Positions 8,798 through 17,355 of a DNA stretch of 64,000 nucleotides are shown here, one piece after another (the first letter of the stretch is position 1; every line of letters begins with the position of its first letter). Made by a program: the position numbers and the translations under genes. Origin of the DNA: JBDKVA01 sp039679375 (GTDB lineage: Bacteria; Bacillota; Clostridia; Acetivibrionales; DTU013); NCBI GenBank assembly GCA_039679375.1, contig JBDKVA010000131.1:62001-126000 (forward strand). Direction: 5' to 3'. The notes beneath the pieces are model-generated. The model ran no database searches, was not told the DNA's origin, and worked only from the letters and a program-made list of their open reading frames with translations.

Positions 8798-9229
8798 TCA
8801 AGAAAGAATCTGACGAAGTCTGGACTTGCTTCCGTAATAATTTTGATTGATAAATTTATAGAAGGGTAAAAATAAAGGAGTTGGCAGCTGCTCGGGCTGG
8901 TACCAGCCAATATCGGACGATTCCCGGTAAGAATTGATTTTTGCGATCCCTTTAAACCGGATACCCTCCATCCAAACCGTTATATAATGCTTGTCTTCTT
9001 CACAGAAATAATCATTTGTTATTCCGATATAGGCAACTTCCTCAACAACTAGAGAAGTTTCTTCCATTGTTTCCCGTATCGCGCATTGCTCCAGCGTTTC
9101 CGCATATTCCAGATGACCTCCCGGCGGTGACCATGTGCCGGATCCATGCGAATTATGCCTTTTTAATAAGAGATACCGTCCGTTATTCCTTATGATAACT
9201 CCAACACCCACCTTTGGCCGATAATCCAT
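8798..9229 (-). CDS. Nudix hydrolase
   Basis: Small hydrolase of nucleoside-diphosphate-linked compounds. The Nudix box spans GGHLEYAETLEQ then CAIRETMEETSL; all catalytic Glu residues and the REXXEE core are present, with Ser replacing the usual Gly after EE. 143 aa. Its ATG overlaps the stop of the preceding permease (TAATG), so it is translationally coupled and is the last gene of the BtpA-PfkB-BMP operon, possibly a clean-up or activation step for the imported compound. The stop codon lies in the target duplication of the R2 element. Confidence 0.85.
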   Translation of the reverse strand: MDYRPKVGVGVIIRNNGRYLLLKRHNSHGSGTWSPPGGHLEYAETLEQCAIRETMEETSLVVEEVAYIGITNDYFCEEDKHYITVWMEGIRFKGIAKINSYRESSDIGWYQPEQLPTPLFLPFYKFINQNYYGSKSRLRQILS

Positions 9230-10169
9230 TAAGAGAGCCTCCCGTTTAATTTCATTGTCTTTGGTTTATTTAACGAGTGCATTTTTTCTTTTTTCGTCTT
9301 TGTTACATTCATTACGATCAATGTTCCGATAGCCATCAGATAAGGAAGCATGAATAAAAACTGAGCCGGAATAGCCGTTGATTGGAGCTGTATTGAAATG
9401 CCTTCAAACAGTCCGAAAAAGATGGAGAGTAAAAGTGCCGTAAGCGGCTTTCCATTGGATATCAATATGATCGCCAGAGCGATAAAGCCTCTTCCTCCTG
9501 TCATATCCTTTGAAAACATTACCACATTGGAAAGAGAAAGCTGTGCTCCTGCTATTCCGCATAAAACACCTGTCATGGCGCTTGCTGCATATTGAACCAT
9601 AGATACTTTCTTTCCGGACTTGGTCAATGCCTCCGGTTGACTTCCAGCAGCCCTGAGCCACAGACCAAAAGGAGTCTTGTAGATAACATATGAAATAAGA
9701 AAGACAAGAATGAATGCAAAATATACAAGCAAGCTGAAGTCAGAAAATATGTCGTTTACAATTTTTATGCCGAAATCTATCTTACATTTCGGTATGGCTG
9801 CAATCTTTGGGGAATTAAAGGCATTCTGCCCAGGAAACATAATACGGGACAGATATAAAGTCAAAGAACTGACAAATATATTCAATGCAAAACCAATAGC
9901 AAAATTATTCGTTTTTAATGTCGTAACAAACAGAGAATAGAATAACGAAAACAAAACAGCTGCTGCGATCGCAGCCAAAATACCTATAAACGCACTTCCT
10001 GTTAAAAAAGAGAATACGACCGCTGCAAAGGCGCCTGCAAGCATCAAACCTTCCATAGAAACATTGATAATACCGGCATGATGGGTTATGATCCCCCCAG
10101 GGAAGCCAGCAGCAAAGGTGCGGCCATATTCATTGTCGAACGGTATATACTTATAAGGATACTGTTCAT
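9229..10169 (-). pseudogene. Nucleoside-type ABC transporter permease (NupQ-like), frameshifted
   Basis: Second inner-membrane permease of a BMP-type (CUT2-like) importer, with about eight hydrophobic segments. The family start is ATG 10169, which overlaps the TGA of the upstream permease (ATGA), and the first codons read MNSILISIYRSTMNMAAPLL. After LLLASLG the frame is lost at a run of six Gs (plus-strand C run 10093-10098); one more G would restore GGIITHHAGIINVSMEGLML, the conserved permease N-terminus. The uninterrupted downstream frame alone (9229-10056) lacks the first helix. Either a true one-base deletion, a slippage-tolerant or phase-variable site, or a sequencing error. The remaining coding sequence is intact, so loss is recent or only apparent. 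Confidence 0.82.
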
Positions 10170-11209
10170 TTATCCATACCTCCTGCTTTTACTTTAAAAT
10201 GCAACGATTTTCTTGCTGCTATAAAGAAAACCATGATCGACTGAAGAACACCTGTTATTTCAGCTGGGATCCGTGTCGACAACTGCATATTGATCGCACC
10301 GACCTGCAGCGCTGAGAAGCTGAATGCTATTCCAAGGATAACCAAAGGCATATTGCTGCTGATCAGGGAAATCAGAAGGCCTATGTTTCCGTATCCGGGT
10401 GAAAAGCCTGCTATGAATGTTTTATTCAGGCTCAAAACCAACAATCCCCCGGCTAATCCGGCAAAAGCCCCTCCTATAAACATGGATTGGATACGGATAT
10501 TATTAACGTGTATGCCGCCCTGTTTGGAAAAAATATGATTGCTGCCTGTGATCTGGTATTCATAACCTGCAATACAGTATCGTCTGATGATCTCAACAGC
10601 TGCAAGAATCAATATACCTATTATAAAAGTGTACGATGGTCCTGCATTACCAATCGTATTGATTTCATAATTGCCGGGGATGTATTCCATCCTTGGCCAG
10701 GTGGATCCCTCGGCACGTAAAGGGAAATTCACCATATATGTGGTAAATAATGTGATCAGATAATTTCCCATCAGAGTTGTGACAACTTCATTCACATTCC
10801 AGCGCACCCGGAGCCAGGCAGGCCATAAAGCCCATAAACCGCCGGCTAACGCCGATATCAGCAAAGCAATGAGGATGTTGAATATGGAAACGCCCGTATT
10901 GATAAGGGAGGCCAGCCATGCTGCCGCAAACCCTCCGAGGATCAGCTGTCCGTCCCCTCCGACATTCCACATGCCTGTCCAGGCCGGAATGCTGGCAGCA
11001 AGGGCTGTTAATAAAAAAACAAACATCTTGTTGAAAGTCGAAAATAAGGACTCACTATCTCCTAAAAAGCCTTGCACGATATAAAAGAAAACCTTGAAAG
11101 GATTTTCCTGACCGAGAAGGATGATCATGCTCCAGCTCATAAATATAAGTATGATCGTCAGAAAAACCCCTGAAGGTATGAACCGCTGCAAAGATATTCT
11201 ATTCTTCAT
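10166..11209 (-). CDS. ABC transporter permease, nucleoside/BMP type (NupP-like)
   Basis: Inner-membrane permease of a BMP-family importer. 347 aa with about nine to ten hydrophobic helices; family signatures include GMWNVGGDGQLILGGFAAAW and AGGLWALWPAWLRVRWNVNE, followed by VVTTLMGNYL. It overlaps the ATPase gene by 11 bp upstream and the second permease by 4 bp downstream (ATGA), so the three transport genes are tightly coupled. Partners: the BMP lipoprotein at 12817 and the double ATPase at 11199. The substrate is likely a nucleoside or relative, by family only. Confidence 0.9.
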   Translation of the reverse strand: MKNRISLQRFIPSGVFLTIILIFMSWSMIILLGQENPFKVFFYIVQGFLGDSESLFSTFNKMFVFLLTALAASIPAWTGMWNVGGDGQLILGGFAAAWLASLINTGVSIFNILIALLISALAGGLWALWPAWLRVRWNVNEVVTTLMGNYLITLFTTYMVNFPLRAEGSTWPRMEYIPGNYEINTIGNAGPSYTFIIGILILAAVEIIRRYCIAGYEYQITGSNHIFSKQGGIHVNNIRIQSMFIGGAFAGLAGGLLVLSLNKTFIAGFSPGYGNIGLLISLISSNMPLVILGIAFSFSALQVGAINMQLSTRIPAEITGVLQSIMVFFIAARKSLHFKVKAGGMDK

Positions 11210-12740
11210 TGCCCTTCACTCCTGTCATATAGTAACCGATTTCTTTTTCATCATACCCGTTTTCCGATAGGAACTCCTTTGCAACTCTACCTCTGTAAAG
11301 AACCAATATCCTCTCAGAAAGGCTCATCAATTCATCCAGATCCTCGCTGATCAGAAGAATTGTAATCCCGCTCCCGCTAAGCTCTCTGATTTTCTCATGT
11401 ATGTAAGCCTGGGCGCCGAAATCCAATCCAACTGTAGGCTGTGCAAGAATAAGAAATGATGGTTTTGATATCATTTCTCTTCCAATAATCAGCTTTTGCA
11501 TATTACCCCCGGAAAGATTACGGACATTGTCCTTCGGATCGTTCATTCCTTCCACTCTGAAGTTTTCAACAATATTCTTCGTAAATTCCTTTGAACCTTC
11601 CCAGTCAAGAAACAGCTTTTTCCTTGTAAGAAAGGAATCTCTCTGATAGCCCATGATTGCATTTTCATTCATACTTGCATCAAGAGCCAATCCTTTTTTC
11701 ATTCGATCGTCAGGAACATAATGTATTCCTGTTTTTCGCCTTTGATAGGTGCTATAACCGTTTATGCATTTGCTTTTAAAATAAATTTCTCCTTCCGTAA
11801 TCGACTGTAAACCAATTATTGCATCAGCCAGTTCTACCTGGCCGTTACCTTCAACACCTGCAATACCTAATATTTCACCCTCATTCAAAGATAAATTGAT
11901 CCGGTCAAGCCTTGTTGTATTGTCCCGTACAGTAAGATCCTTAATTTTCATAACTATGTTATGGTTCGAATCAGCTTTTTTAGTAACTGTAGTTCTCTGT
12001 GATTTCAACTCTCTGCCGATCATCAGGGCAGAAACTTCCTCCATGGACGTCTCGCTTGTCTTTAATGTTCTTACTGTTTCTCCATGCCTCATTATGGTAA
12101 TATGATCCGATATATTAAAGATTTCTTTCAACCTATGGGAGATGTAAATAATAGTACTTCCCTGATTTCTCAAATCCTTCAGGAAAGAAAGGAAGTTTAA
12201 GACTTCATTCGGTGCCAGAACCGTCGTCGGTTCGTCAAGTATAAGAATTTCAGCACCTTTAAATAATGCTTTTACTATTTCGATCTTTTGCTGTAAACCA
12301 ATAGAAAGATTCTCCGTCTTTTCATTCAAATCCAGATTGACCCGGATCCTGCGTAGTATTTCCTTTACTGATGCCTCAGCTTTTGCGTAATCCACACGCC
12401 AGCCATACTTTACATAATTTTCTTCTCTGCCCAGAATGATATTTTCCAGAACGGTAAACTCCGGAACCAGCTTGAAATGCTGATGTACCATTCCAATGCC
12501 GCATTTTATGGCATCCTCCGGATGTGATATGAGCTTTTTCTCTCCTTTGATAAAAATGTCACCCTTGTCATATTGAACAAGTCCGTAAAGCGTGTTCATT
12601 AAAGTCGTTTTCCCGGCAGCATTTTCACCAACCAGTGAATGGATTTCCCCTTTTTCCAGTTTCAGATTTGCTTTTCTTAAGGCTTTTACATTATTAGGGA
12701 ATGTTTTCTCGATGTCTTTCATTTCAACGATGATGTCCAT
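11199..12740 (-). CDS. ABC transporter ATP-binding protein with two ABC domains (NupO-like)
   Basis: Energises the BMP-type importer. Domain 1 (about residues 1-240): Walker A GENAAGKTTL, signature LSIGLQQKIEI, Walker B ILILDEPTT. Domain 2 (about 260-510): variant Walker A GVEGNGQVEL and signature LSGGNMQKLI, with LILAQPTVGLD, as is normal for nucleoside and ribose family ATPases, where the second site is degenerate. Start at ATG 12740 with GGGAGG 9 bases upstream rather than the TTG at 12746, which sits too close. About 513 aa. Confidence 0.92.
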   Translation of the reverse strand: MDIIVEMKDIEKTFPNNVKALRKANLKLEKGEIHSLVGENAAGKTTLMNTLYGLVQYDKGDIFIKGEKKLISHPEDAIKCGIGMVHQHFKLVPEFTVLENIILGREENYVKYGWRVDYAKAEASVKEILRRIRVNLDLNEKTENLSIGLQQKIEIVKALFKGAEILILDEPTTVLAPNEVLNFLSFLKDLRNQGSTIIYISHRLKEIFNISDHITIMRHGETVRTLKTSETSMEEVSALMIGRELKSQRTTVTKKADSNHNIVMKIKDLTVRDNTTRLDRINLSLNEGEILGIAGVEGNGQVELADAIIGLQSITEGEIYFKSKCINGYSTYQRRKTGIHYVPDDRMKKGLALDASMNENAIMGYQRDSFLTRKKLFLDWEGSKEFTKNIVENFRVEGMNDPKDNVRNLSGGNMQKLIIGREMISKPSFLILAQPTVGLDFGAQAYIHEKIRELSGSGITILLISEDLDELMSLSERILVLYRGRVAKEFLSENGYDEKEIGYYMTGVKGNEE

Positions 12741-12763
12741 TTTCAAAGCCTCCCCCGGATTTG

Positions 12764-12806
12764 GACAATCCTCCGGACTGTGGATAACACATTCCGGAGG
12801 ATCGTC
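12764..12806. other. Strong intercistronic hairpin after the binding-protein gene
   Basis: A 19-bp stem with two mismatches (12764-12782 with 12788-12806, arms built around ATCCTCCGGA and TCCGGAGGAT, loop GATAA) fills the gap between the BMP lipoprotein stop and the ATPase. No T-run follows on the minus strand, so it is not a full terminator there. Such hairpins often stabilise the upstream message and keep the binding protein more abundant than the membrane parts; that role here is inferred. Confidence 0.65.
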
Positions 12807-12816
12807 TTTTAAGTGA

Positions 12817-13815
12817 TTACTTGTAGCTCTCTACTTTGATTTCACCGCTTACGACCTTTTTCTCGATTTCATCGACTTTATCCTGTATTGCCTTTGGAAC
12901 GATCTTCGTATAATATTCATTTTTTGCCAGGCCAATTCCGCCGTTCGCTACATTGAATACATACTTTTCCTGCAGCGCCTCACCTTTCGAAATGCTTTCG
13001 ACCATGCTGTAAATTGCCGTATCGACCCTCTTCAACATACTCGATACGATACAGTCGGGCTGCAAATATCCCTGATCCGTATCCACACCAATTGCGTAAA
13101 AGCCATGCTCTTTAGCTGCTTCAAGTACACCAAGTCCGGTGGGTCCTGCAGCCTGGAAAATGACGTCTGCGCCGTTTTGCGAAGTGATATATGCTGTTTC
13201 CTTACCCTTGGCAGGATCATAGTGATCGCCTGCATACCGCGCCAGAACTTCAACTGTAGGATCCGTATATTTTACGCCCTGCTCGAAGCCTGTCTGATAA
13301 TCTCTGATTACCGGCATGTCCGCGCCGCCGACAAATCCAACTTTTTTATCGGCATTTATTTTGGCAACGGAGGTATCCTGAGTTAGCAGAGCAGCAAGCG
13401 CCCCTGCCAGAAAAGCTCCTTCATTTTGCATGAATACTGCAGATTTGACGTTGGTAAGCGTAGTTGCTCCATCAACATAAATAAACGTCTTTTTAGGGTA
13501 TTTCTTTGTCACTTCTTCGAGTTCCTTATCAAAGAAATATCCCGGAACGACAAATATCACGTCGTATTTAGAGGCGGCAGTCGTTAAGGTATCTTTATAG
13601 ACGGAGGGATCTGCGTGGCATTCAAATACCTTATATTCAATTTTAAAATCCTCAGCCGCTTTTCTGATTCCTTCATAAGCCATGTCTACAAAACCACTGT
13701 CCCCGATGGCGTCATTCGCAACAATAGCAAATTGCCTGTTTTCTTTAGTCGCAGAACATGATGTGAAAAGCATTACAGTAAAAACAATAACCAACAACAA
13801 AGCTACTTTTTTCAT
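12817..13815 (-). CDS. BMP-family substrate-binding lipoprotein
   Basis: Extracellular receptor of the importer. Signal sequence and lipobox MKKVALLLVIVFTVML then FTSC, with the acylated Cys near residue 20. Family features: NDAIGDSGFVDMAYEGIRKA, VFVVPGYFFDKELEE-type core, GADVIFQAAGPTGLGVLEAA and GVDTDQGYL. 332 aa. BMP (PnrA/TmpC) proteins bind purine nucleosides in studied cases, so a nucleoside-like ligand is likely. GGAGAG lies before the ATG. It follows the PfkB kinase by 102 bp. Confidence 0.9.
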   Translation of the reverse strand: MKKVALLLVIVFTVMLFTSCSATKENRQFAIVANDAIGDSGFVDMAYEGIRKAAEDFKIEYKVFECHADPSVYKDTLTTAASKYDVIFVVPGYFFDKELEEVTKKYPKKTFIYVDGATTLTNVKSAVFMQNEGAFLAGALAALLTQDTSVAKINADKKVGFVGGADMPVIRDYQTGFEQGVKYTDPTVEVLARYAGDHYDPAKGKETAYITSQNGADVIFQAAGPTGLGVLEAAKEHGFYAIGVDTDQGYLQPDCIVSSMLKRVDTAIYSMVESISKGEALQEKYVFNVANGGIGLAKNEYYTKIVPKAIQDKVDEIEKKVVSGEIKVESYK

Positions 13816-13917
13816 AGTCTACTCTCCTCACATAAATTTTTGTAAAAGTAATCACCTTTTCTCTTATGTGGTTCGTACAACGGCGCTTACGCTATTGTAG
13901 CCAATGTGGATTTGTTA

Positions 13918-14892
13918 TCATGCTGTAGTTCCGATGCTTGCCTGCTTCGCTTTCTGTATCATACTGTCGATCTCACTGCTGCTTGGCAATGCTTGTGTGG
14001 TACCGTATTTCGTTACGGTATGGCTTGCAAAGAAATTTGCAAATAAACCGGTTTCTTCCTGGGACATTCCTGTAATAATCCCATAAATAACAGCTGCATT
14101 GAAAGCATCCCCTGCACCGCTTGTGTCTATGGCTTCCACCCTATTCCCAGAAAAGGTCCGGCTTCCTGATTGAGTATAACAGGTACAACCATCTCCTCCA
14201 AGTTTCAGCCAGATTGAAGAAACTCCCTTGGACATGATGAATTTTGCTTTTTCATCAAGACTGAAATTTGAATTTCCTCCCATCATCTCCAGTTCCTTTT
14301 TATTCGGAAGAAGAACGTCGACATATGGGTAAATCCTTCTGAAGGCTTCTTTTATTGCCGCATCAATCTTCCATGTAGGAACACGTATGTTGGGATCGAG
14401 GAATACCGACCCGCCTTTTTCTTTCATCTTCCGTGCAAGTTCAATTGCAATTTCTCTGCTTTCCTTTCCTTCTGCCAGCTCAACTCCGGACAGATACAAT
14501 ACGTCATACTGCTGAAGAAGCGCTTCATTATACTGAGTCATATGTATATCGGCTGCATTTCCTCGAACAGAAATCCATCTTTTCTCTCCATCCGGATTGA
14601 CCAGACCAACTACTACGCCAGTCGGAAGGTCTGATGTTTGGATGTGTTCAACCTGCATTCCCTGACTTTTTAAAAAATCATAAAGAAGTGTGCCAAAATT
14701 ATCGCTGCCTATTTTGCTGAGAAGAACCGGCTTTAGTTTTAGCCTGTTTAATGCTACGGCGGTATTTAGCCCGGAGCCTCCCATGTTGATGGATAGTTCA
14801 GAACTGAATGAGCATCCTCCTTTCACCGGTATTTCCCTGATCGGTATGATAATATCCAGATTACAGTCACCGAAGCATAAAATACTTTTCAT
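13918..14892 (-). CDS. PfkB-family sugar/nucleoside kinase
   Basis: Cytosolic ATP-dependent kinase of the ribokinase family, phosphorylating a sugar or nucleoside hydroxyl. PfkB signature 1 is NMGGSGLNTAVALNRL; signature 2 with the catalytic Asp is DTSGAGDAFNAAVIYG. Substrate-side motif GDCNLDIIIPI lies at the N-terminus. 324 aa. It lies 18 bp after the BtpA-like gene and before the transporter, so it probably phosphorylates the imported compound. Ribokinase, adenosine or pseudouridine kinase, and fructokinase specificities cannot be separated by eye. Confidence 0.87.
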   Translation of the reverse strand: MKSILCFGDCNLDIIIPIREIPVKGGCSFSSELSINMGGSGLNTAVALNRLKLKPVLLSKIGSDNFGTLLYDFLKSQGMQVEHIQTSDLPTGVVVGLVNPDGEKRWISVRGNAADIHMTQYNEALLQQYDVLYLSGVELAEGKESREIAIELARKMKEKGGSVFLDPNIRVPTWKIDAAIKEAFRRIYPYVDVLLPNKKELEMMGGNSNFSLDEKAKFIMSKGVSSIWLKLGGDGCTCYTQSGSRTFSGNRVEAIDTSGAGDAFNAAVIYGIITGMSQEETGLFANFFASHTVTKYGTTQALPSSSEIDSMIQKAKQASIGTTA

Positions 14893-14910
14893 AATTGAAC
14901 CTCAAATTTA

Positions 14911-15729
14911 TCAGGCATTCCTGATTTTCTGAACCACCTTCATAAATTCTACGACTTTTTCCGCCGATACTGCTTTTGTCGAATCTCCGTCATACTTCAA
15001 AGAGGTGCCGACCACTGCCCCATCCGCATATTCAAACAATTCCTTTACGCTGCCGGCATTTACTCCGCTGCCTATGTATACAGGAAATTCCGGAAGGACT
15101 TTTTTCACGCGCTTCACATCATCCATAGAAGTCGGCATTCCTGTATGCTTTCCGCTCACCATGATCGCATCCGCCAAAAAATAAGCGGCATCATAGGCGG
15201 CTTCCTCAATGGGTCTCTGCCCTAAGGGTGCGGAATGCTTGATATGTACGTCGGCAAGGATTTTTATCGAAGGATCCAGGAATTTTCTGTAACGCAGGAT
15301 TGCATGAGGCAGTCTGGTGACAAGACCAGACACATCAACAGAAGCCTCTGTGAAAAAGGTTGCCCTTATAAACTGACCTCCTATAGTATGCGCTACAGCA
15401 ATGGAAGCCTCAGGGTCTGCAAGGAGGCATATTCCAATAGGTATTTCAGGGAAGCTCCTTCTCACTTCATGTGCGACTACAGCTAACGATGCGACAGTCT
15501 CGGGAGGAGCCTCATTTGGAAAATAAGAAGGATCATTGAAATTTTCAACCTGAAGTGCATTTACTCCTCCGTCAATTAATGCCTTTGCATCCTGCAAAGC
15601 GGCTTCAATTACCTTAGCAAGGCCTTTTCCGTCATATACCGGCGAGCCGGGCAGCGGTTTTAGGTGAAGCATTCCTATAATCGGTTTTTTGGTCTTGAAA
15701 AGCGTCTCCATTTCTTGTATTTTGTTCAA
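14911..15729 (-). CDS. BtpA/SgcQ family TIM-barrel protein, paralogue 1
   Basis: Member of the BtpA/SgcQ family, predicted TIM-barrel enzymes whose reaction is not established to my knowledge. Shared family blocks: GMLHLKPLPGSPVYDG, QVENFNDP, PETVASLAV, IPIGICLLADPEASIA, ILADVHIKHSAPLGQRPIEE and YIGSGVNAGSV (a phosphate-binding-like end). The conserved Lys and His in DVHIKHS are candidate catalytic residues. TTG start at 15729 with AAGGAG 8 bases upstream. The neighbouring paralogue at 15780 keeps the same blocks but is clearly diverged, so the two may be different subunits or act on successive intermediates. Confidence 0.82.
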   Translation of the reverse strand: MNKIQEMETLFKTKKPIIGMLHLKPLPGSPVYDGKGLAKVIEAALQDAKALIDGGVNALQVENFNDPSYFPNEAPPETVASLAVVAHEVRRSFPEIPIGICLLADPEASIAVAHTIGGQFIRATFFTEASVDVSGLVTRLPHAILRYRKFLDPSIKILADVHIKHSAPLGQRPIEEAAYDAAYFLADAIMVSGKHTGMPTSMDDVKRVKKVLPEFPVYIGSGVNAGSVKELFEYADGAVVGTSLKYDGDSTKAVSAEKVVEFMKVVQKIRNA

Positions 15730-15779
15730 TGCAATCTCTCCTTTTCATCATATATTCATTTATTTACAACGCCCTGGTA

Positions 15780-16598
15780 TTAATTATTTTTCCGGTAAGA
15801 TTTGATCTTGTTCATAAAGCTGTTTATTCTCAAAGGATCCGGTTCCGTCTCAACCTTGCCTCCGATATTGAGTCCGGTTGCAATAATAATGGCGTCAACC
15901 ATTGAAATATAGTTGTCAACGTTTTCTTCCGTAACACCACTGCCGACCACCAGCGGTAATTCCGGCAGAGCCGTGCGGACTCTCCTGACATCATCCGGGT
16001 TGGTATCGCCTCCGGTTTTGCGCCCTGTAATAATGATCGCATCGGCCAGACCTCGGTGATACGAATCCTCCGCCGCATATTCAATAGGCCTTTGCATCAG
16101 TGGATAACTGTGTTTGATATGGACGTCGGCAAAGATTTTCACATCGGATTCGAGAAATCTTCTGTAACGGAGTGCGCTTGCTGCAATACTTTCCATTGTA
16201 CCTGTATCCACTACGGATGTTTCAGTATAATACGGAATCCGTACAAAAGCACCCTGAACAGCTTTTGCTATTGCAATACTGGCTAATGCATCACTTTGCA
16301 GAGCACATATGCCAATCGGGATTGACAATTCATTCCTTATATCTTTTGCAATGCAGGTCATAGCGGCAACTGTCTCCGGACCTACTGTTTTTTGAAACAT
16401 TTTGTCACCAAAATTTTCAATGATCAGTCCGTCAATCCCGTTTTCCTCCATGATTTTTGATTCCTTCACTGCCTTTCTTGAAATTTCTTTTACCGAGGCG
16501 CCATTATATAATGGTGCTCCAGGCAAAGGCATCAGATGTATAACTCCGATTACAGGTGTTTTTACGCCAAATATTTCTTCGAATACTTTCACTGCAAT
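15780..16598 (-). CDS. BtpA/SgcQ family TIM-barrel protein, paralogue 2
   Basis: Second BtpA/SgcQ family protein in the operon, lying between GntR and paralogue 1. Same motif order: GVIHLMPLPGAPLYNG, IIENFGDK, PETVAAMTC, IPIGICALQSDALASIA, IFADVHIKHSYPLMQRPIEY, DAIIITGRKTGGDTNPDDV and VVGSGVTEENV. I start at ATG 16598 just after GGGAAAGGAT; a GTG at 16589 has better spacing, and an upstream frame extends to 16637 overlapping gntR. No signal peptide or membrane segment: cytosolic. Function unassigned; context points to breakdown of a nucleoside-like compound. Confidence 0.8.
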   Translation of the reverse strand: MAVKVFEEIFGVKTPVIGVIHLMPLPGAPLYNGASVKEISRKAVKESKIMEENGIDGLIIENFGDKMFQKTVGPETVAAMTCIAKDIRNELSIPIGICALQSDALASIAIAKAVQGAFVRIPYYTETSVVDTGTMESIAASALRYRRFLESDVKIFADVHIKHSYPLMQRPIEYAAEDSYHRGLADAIIITGRKTGGDTNPDDVRRVRTALPELPLVVGSGVTEENVDNYISMVDAIIIATGLNIGGKVETEPDPLRINSFMNKIKSYRKNN

Positions 16599-16614
16599 CA
16601 TATCCTTTCCCAAA

Positions 16615-17355
16615 TTATTTGCTGAGTTGGACCTCACATTTGTATTTGTCCGGCATAAAGTAAACCTTTACAAATTCCAGAGGCATTTCCTTCAAATCTT
16701 TCCGAATGAAAGTGATTCTGCTCATTAACAGTAATGGCGAGCCAATCTGCCTGTCGATAATTTTTGAAATCGTAGGAGAGGTCGCTGTTGCCTCCAGTGT
16801 CTGGATAGCACGGACAATTTCACAACTTAAGCCCTGTTCAATTACTTTATAAATTGAAAGTGCATTGAAATCCAGTTGTTCAATTTCTGGAAACTTATCA
16901 ATTGAAAAATAGGAATAATTTAATGAATAAATTTCGTCATCGATATATCTCATTCGCACAGCCTGAAGAGTCTTGCCGCCCTCTTTGATGTTCAATGCCC
17001 TGGCCACTTCAAAATCTGCCGGCACAATACTCTTTCCCAATAATCTGGCGCCGGGTTTATGTCCGATTTCTTCAATATCCTCAGTAAAGCTATGCAGCTT
17101 AGCCATGGGCTGTTTTATATAGTTGGATGAAACAAATGAGCCTTTCCCTCTGATCTTGTAGATGTAGTTTTCGGATTCCAATTCTGTTAATGCCTGTCTG
17201 ACAGGTGCTTTGCTTATATTAAACATTTTACATAGTTCTGCTTCTGTTGGAATTTGTTCATTTTCTTTAAAGTCGCCGCTTTTTATTTTTTCAATTAGCA
17301 CTTGCTTAAGCTGGTAGTAGATGGCTAGATGACTATCTTTCGAGATTTGTGCCAT
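16615..17355 (-). CDS. GntR-family regulator, HutC/UTRA subfamily
   Basis: Transcription repressor that probably controls the operon it heads. The N-terminal winged helix has IPTEAELCKMFNISKAPVRQ followed by ALTELESENYIYKIRGKGSFV; the C-terminal UTRA ligand domain runs from about residue 90 and includes the RMRYIDDEIYSLNYSYF block. 246 aa. GGAGG lies 9 bases before the ATG. The stop lies next to or inside the start region of the BtpA-like gene, so regulator and pathway are co-transcribed. The effector is probably the imported or phosphorylated substrate. Confidence 0.9.
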   Translation of the reverse strand: MAQISKDSHLAIYYQLKQVLIEKIKSGDFKENEQIPTEAELCKMFNISKAPVRQALTELESENYIYKIRGKGSFVSSNYIKQPMAKLHSFTEDIEEIGHKPGARLLGKSIVPADFEVARALNIKEGGKTLQAVRMRYIDDEIYSLNYSYFSIDKFPEIEQLDFNALSIYKVIEQGLSCEIVRAIQTLEATATSPTISKIIDRQIGSPLLLMSRITFIRKDLKEMPLEFVKVYFMPDKYKCEVQLSK

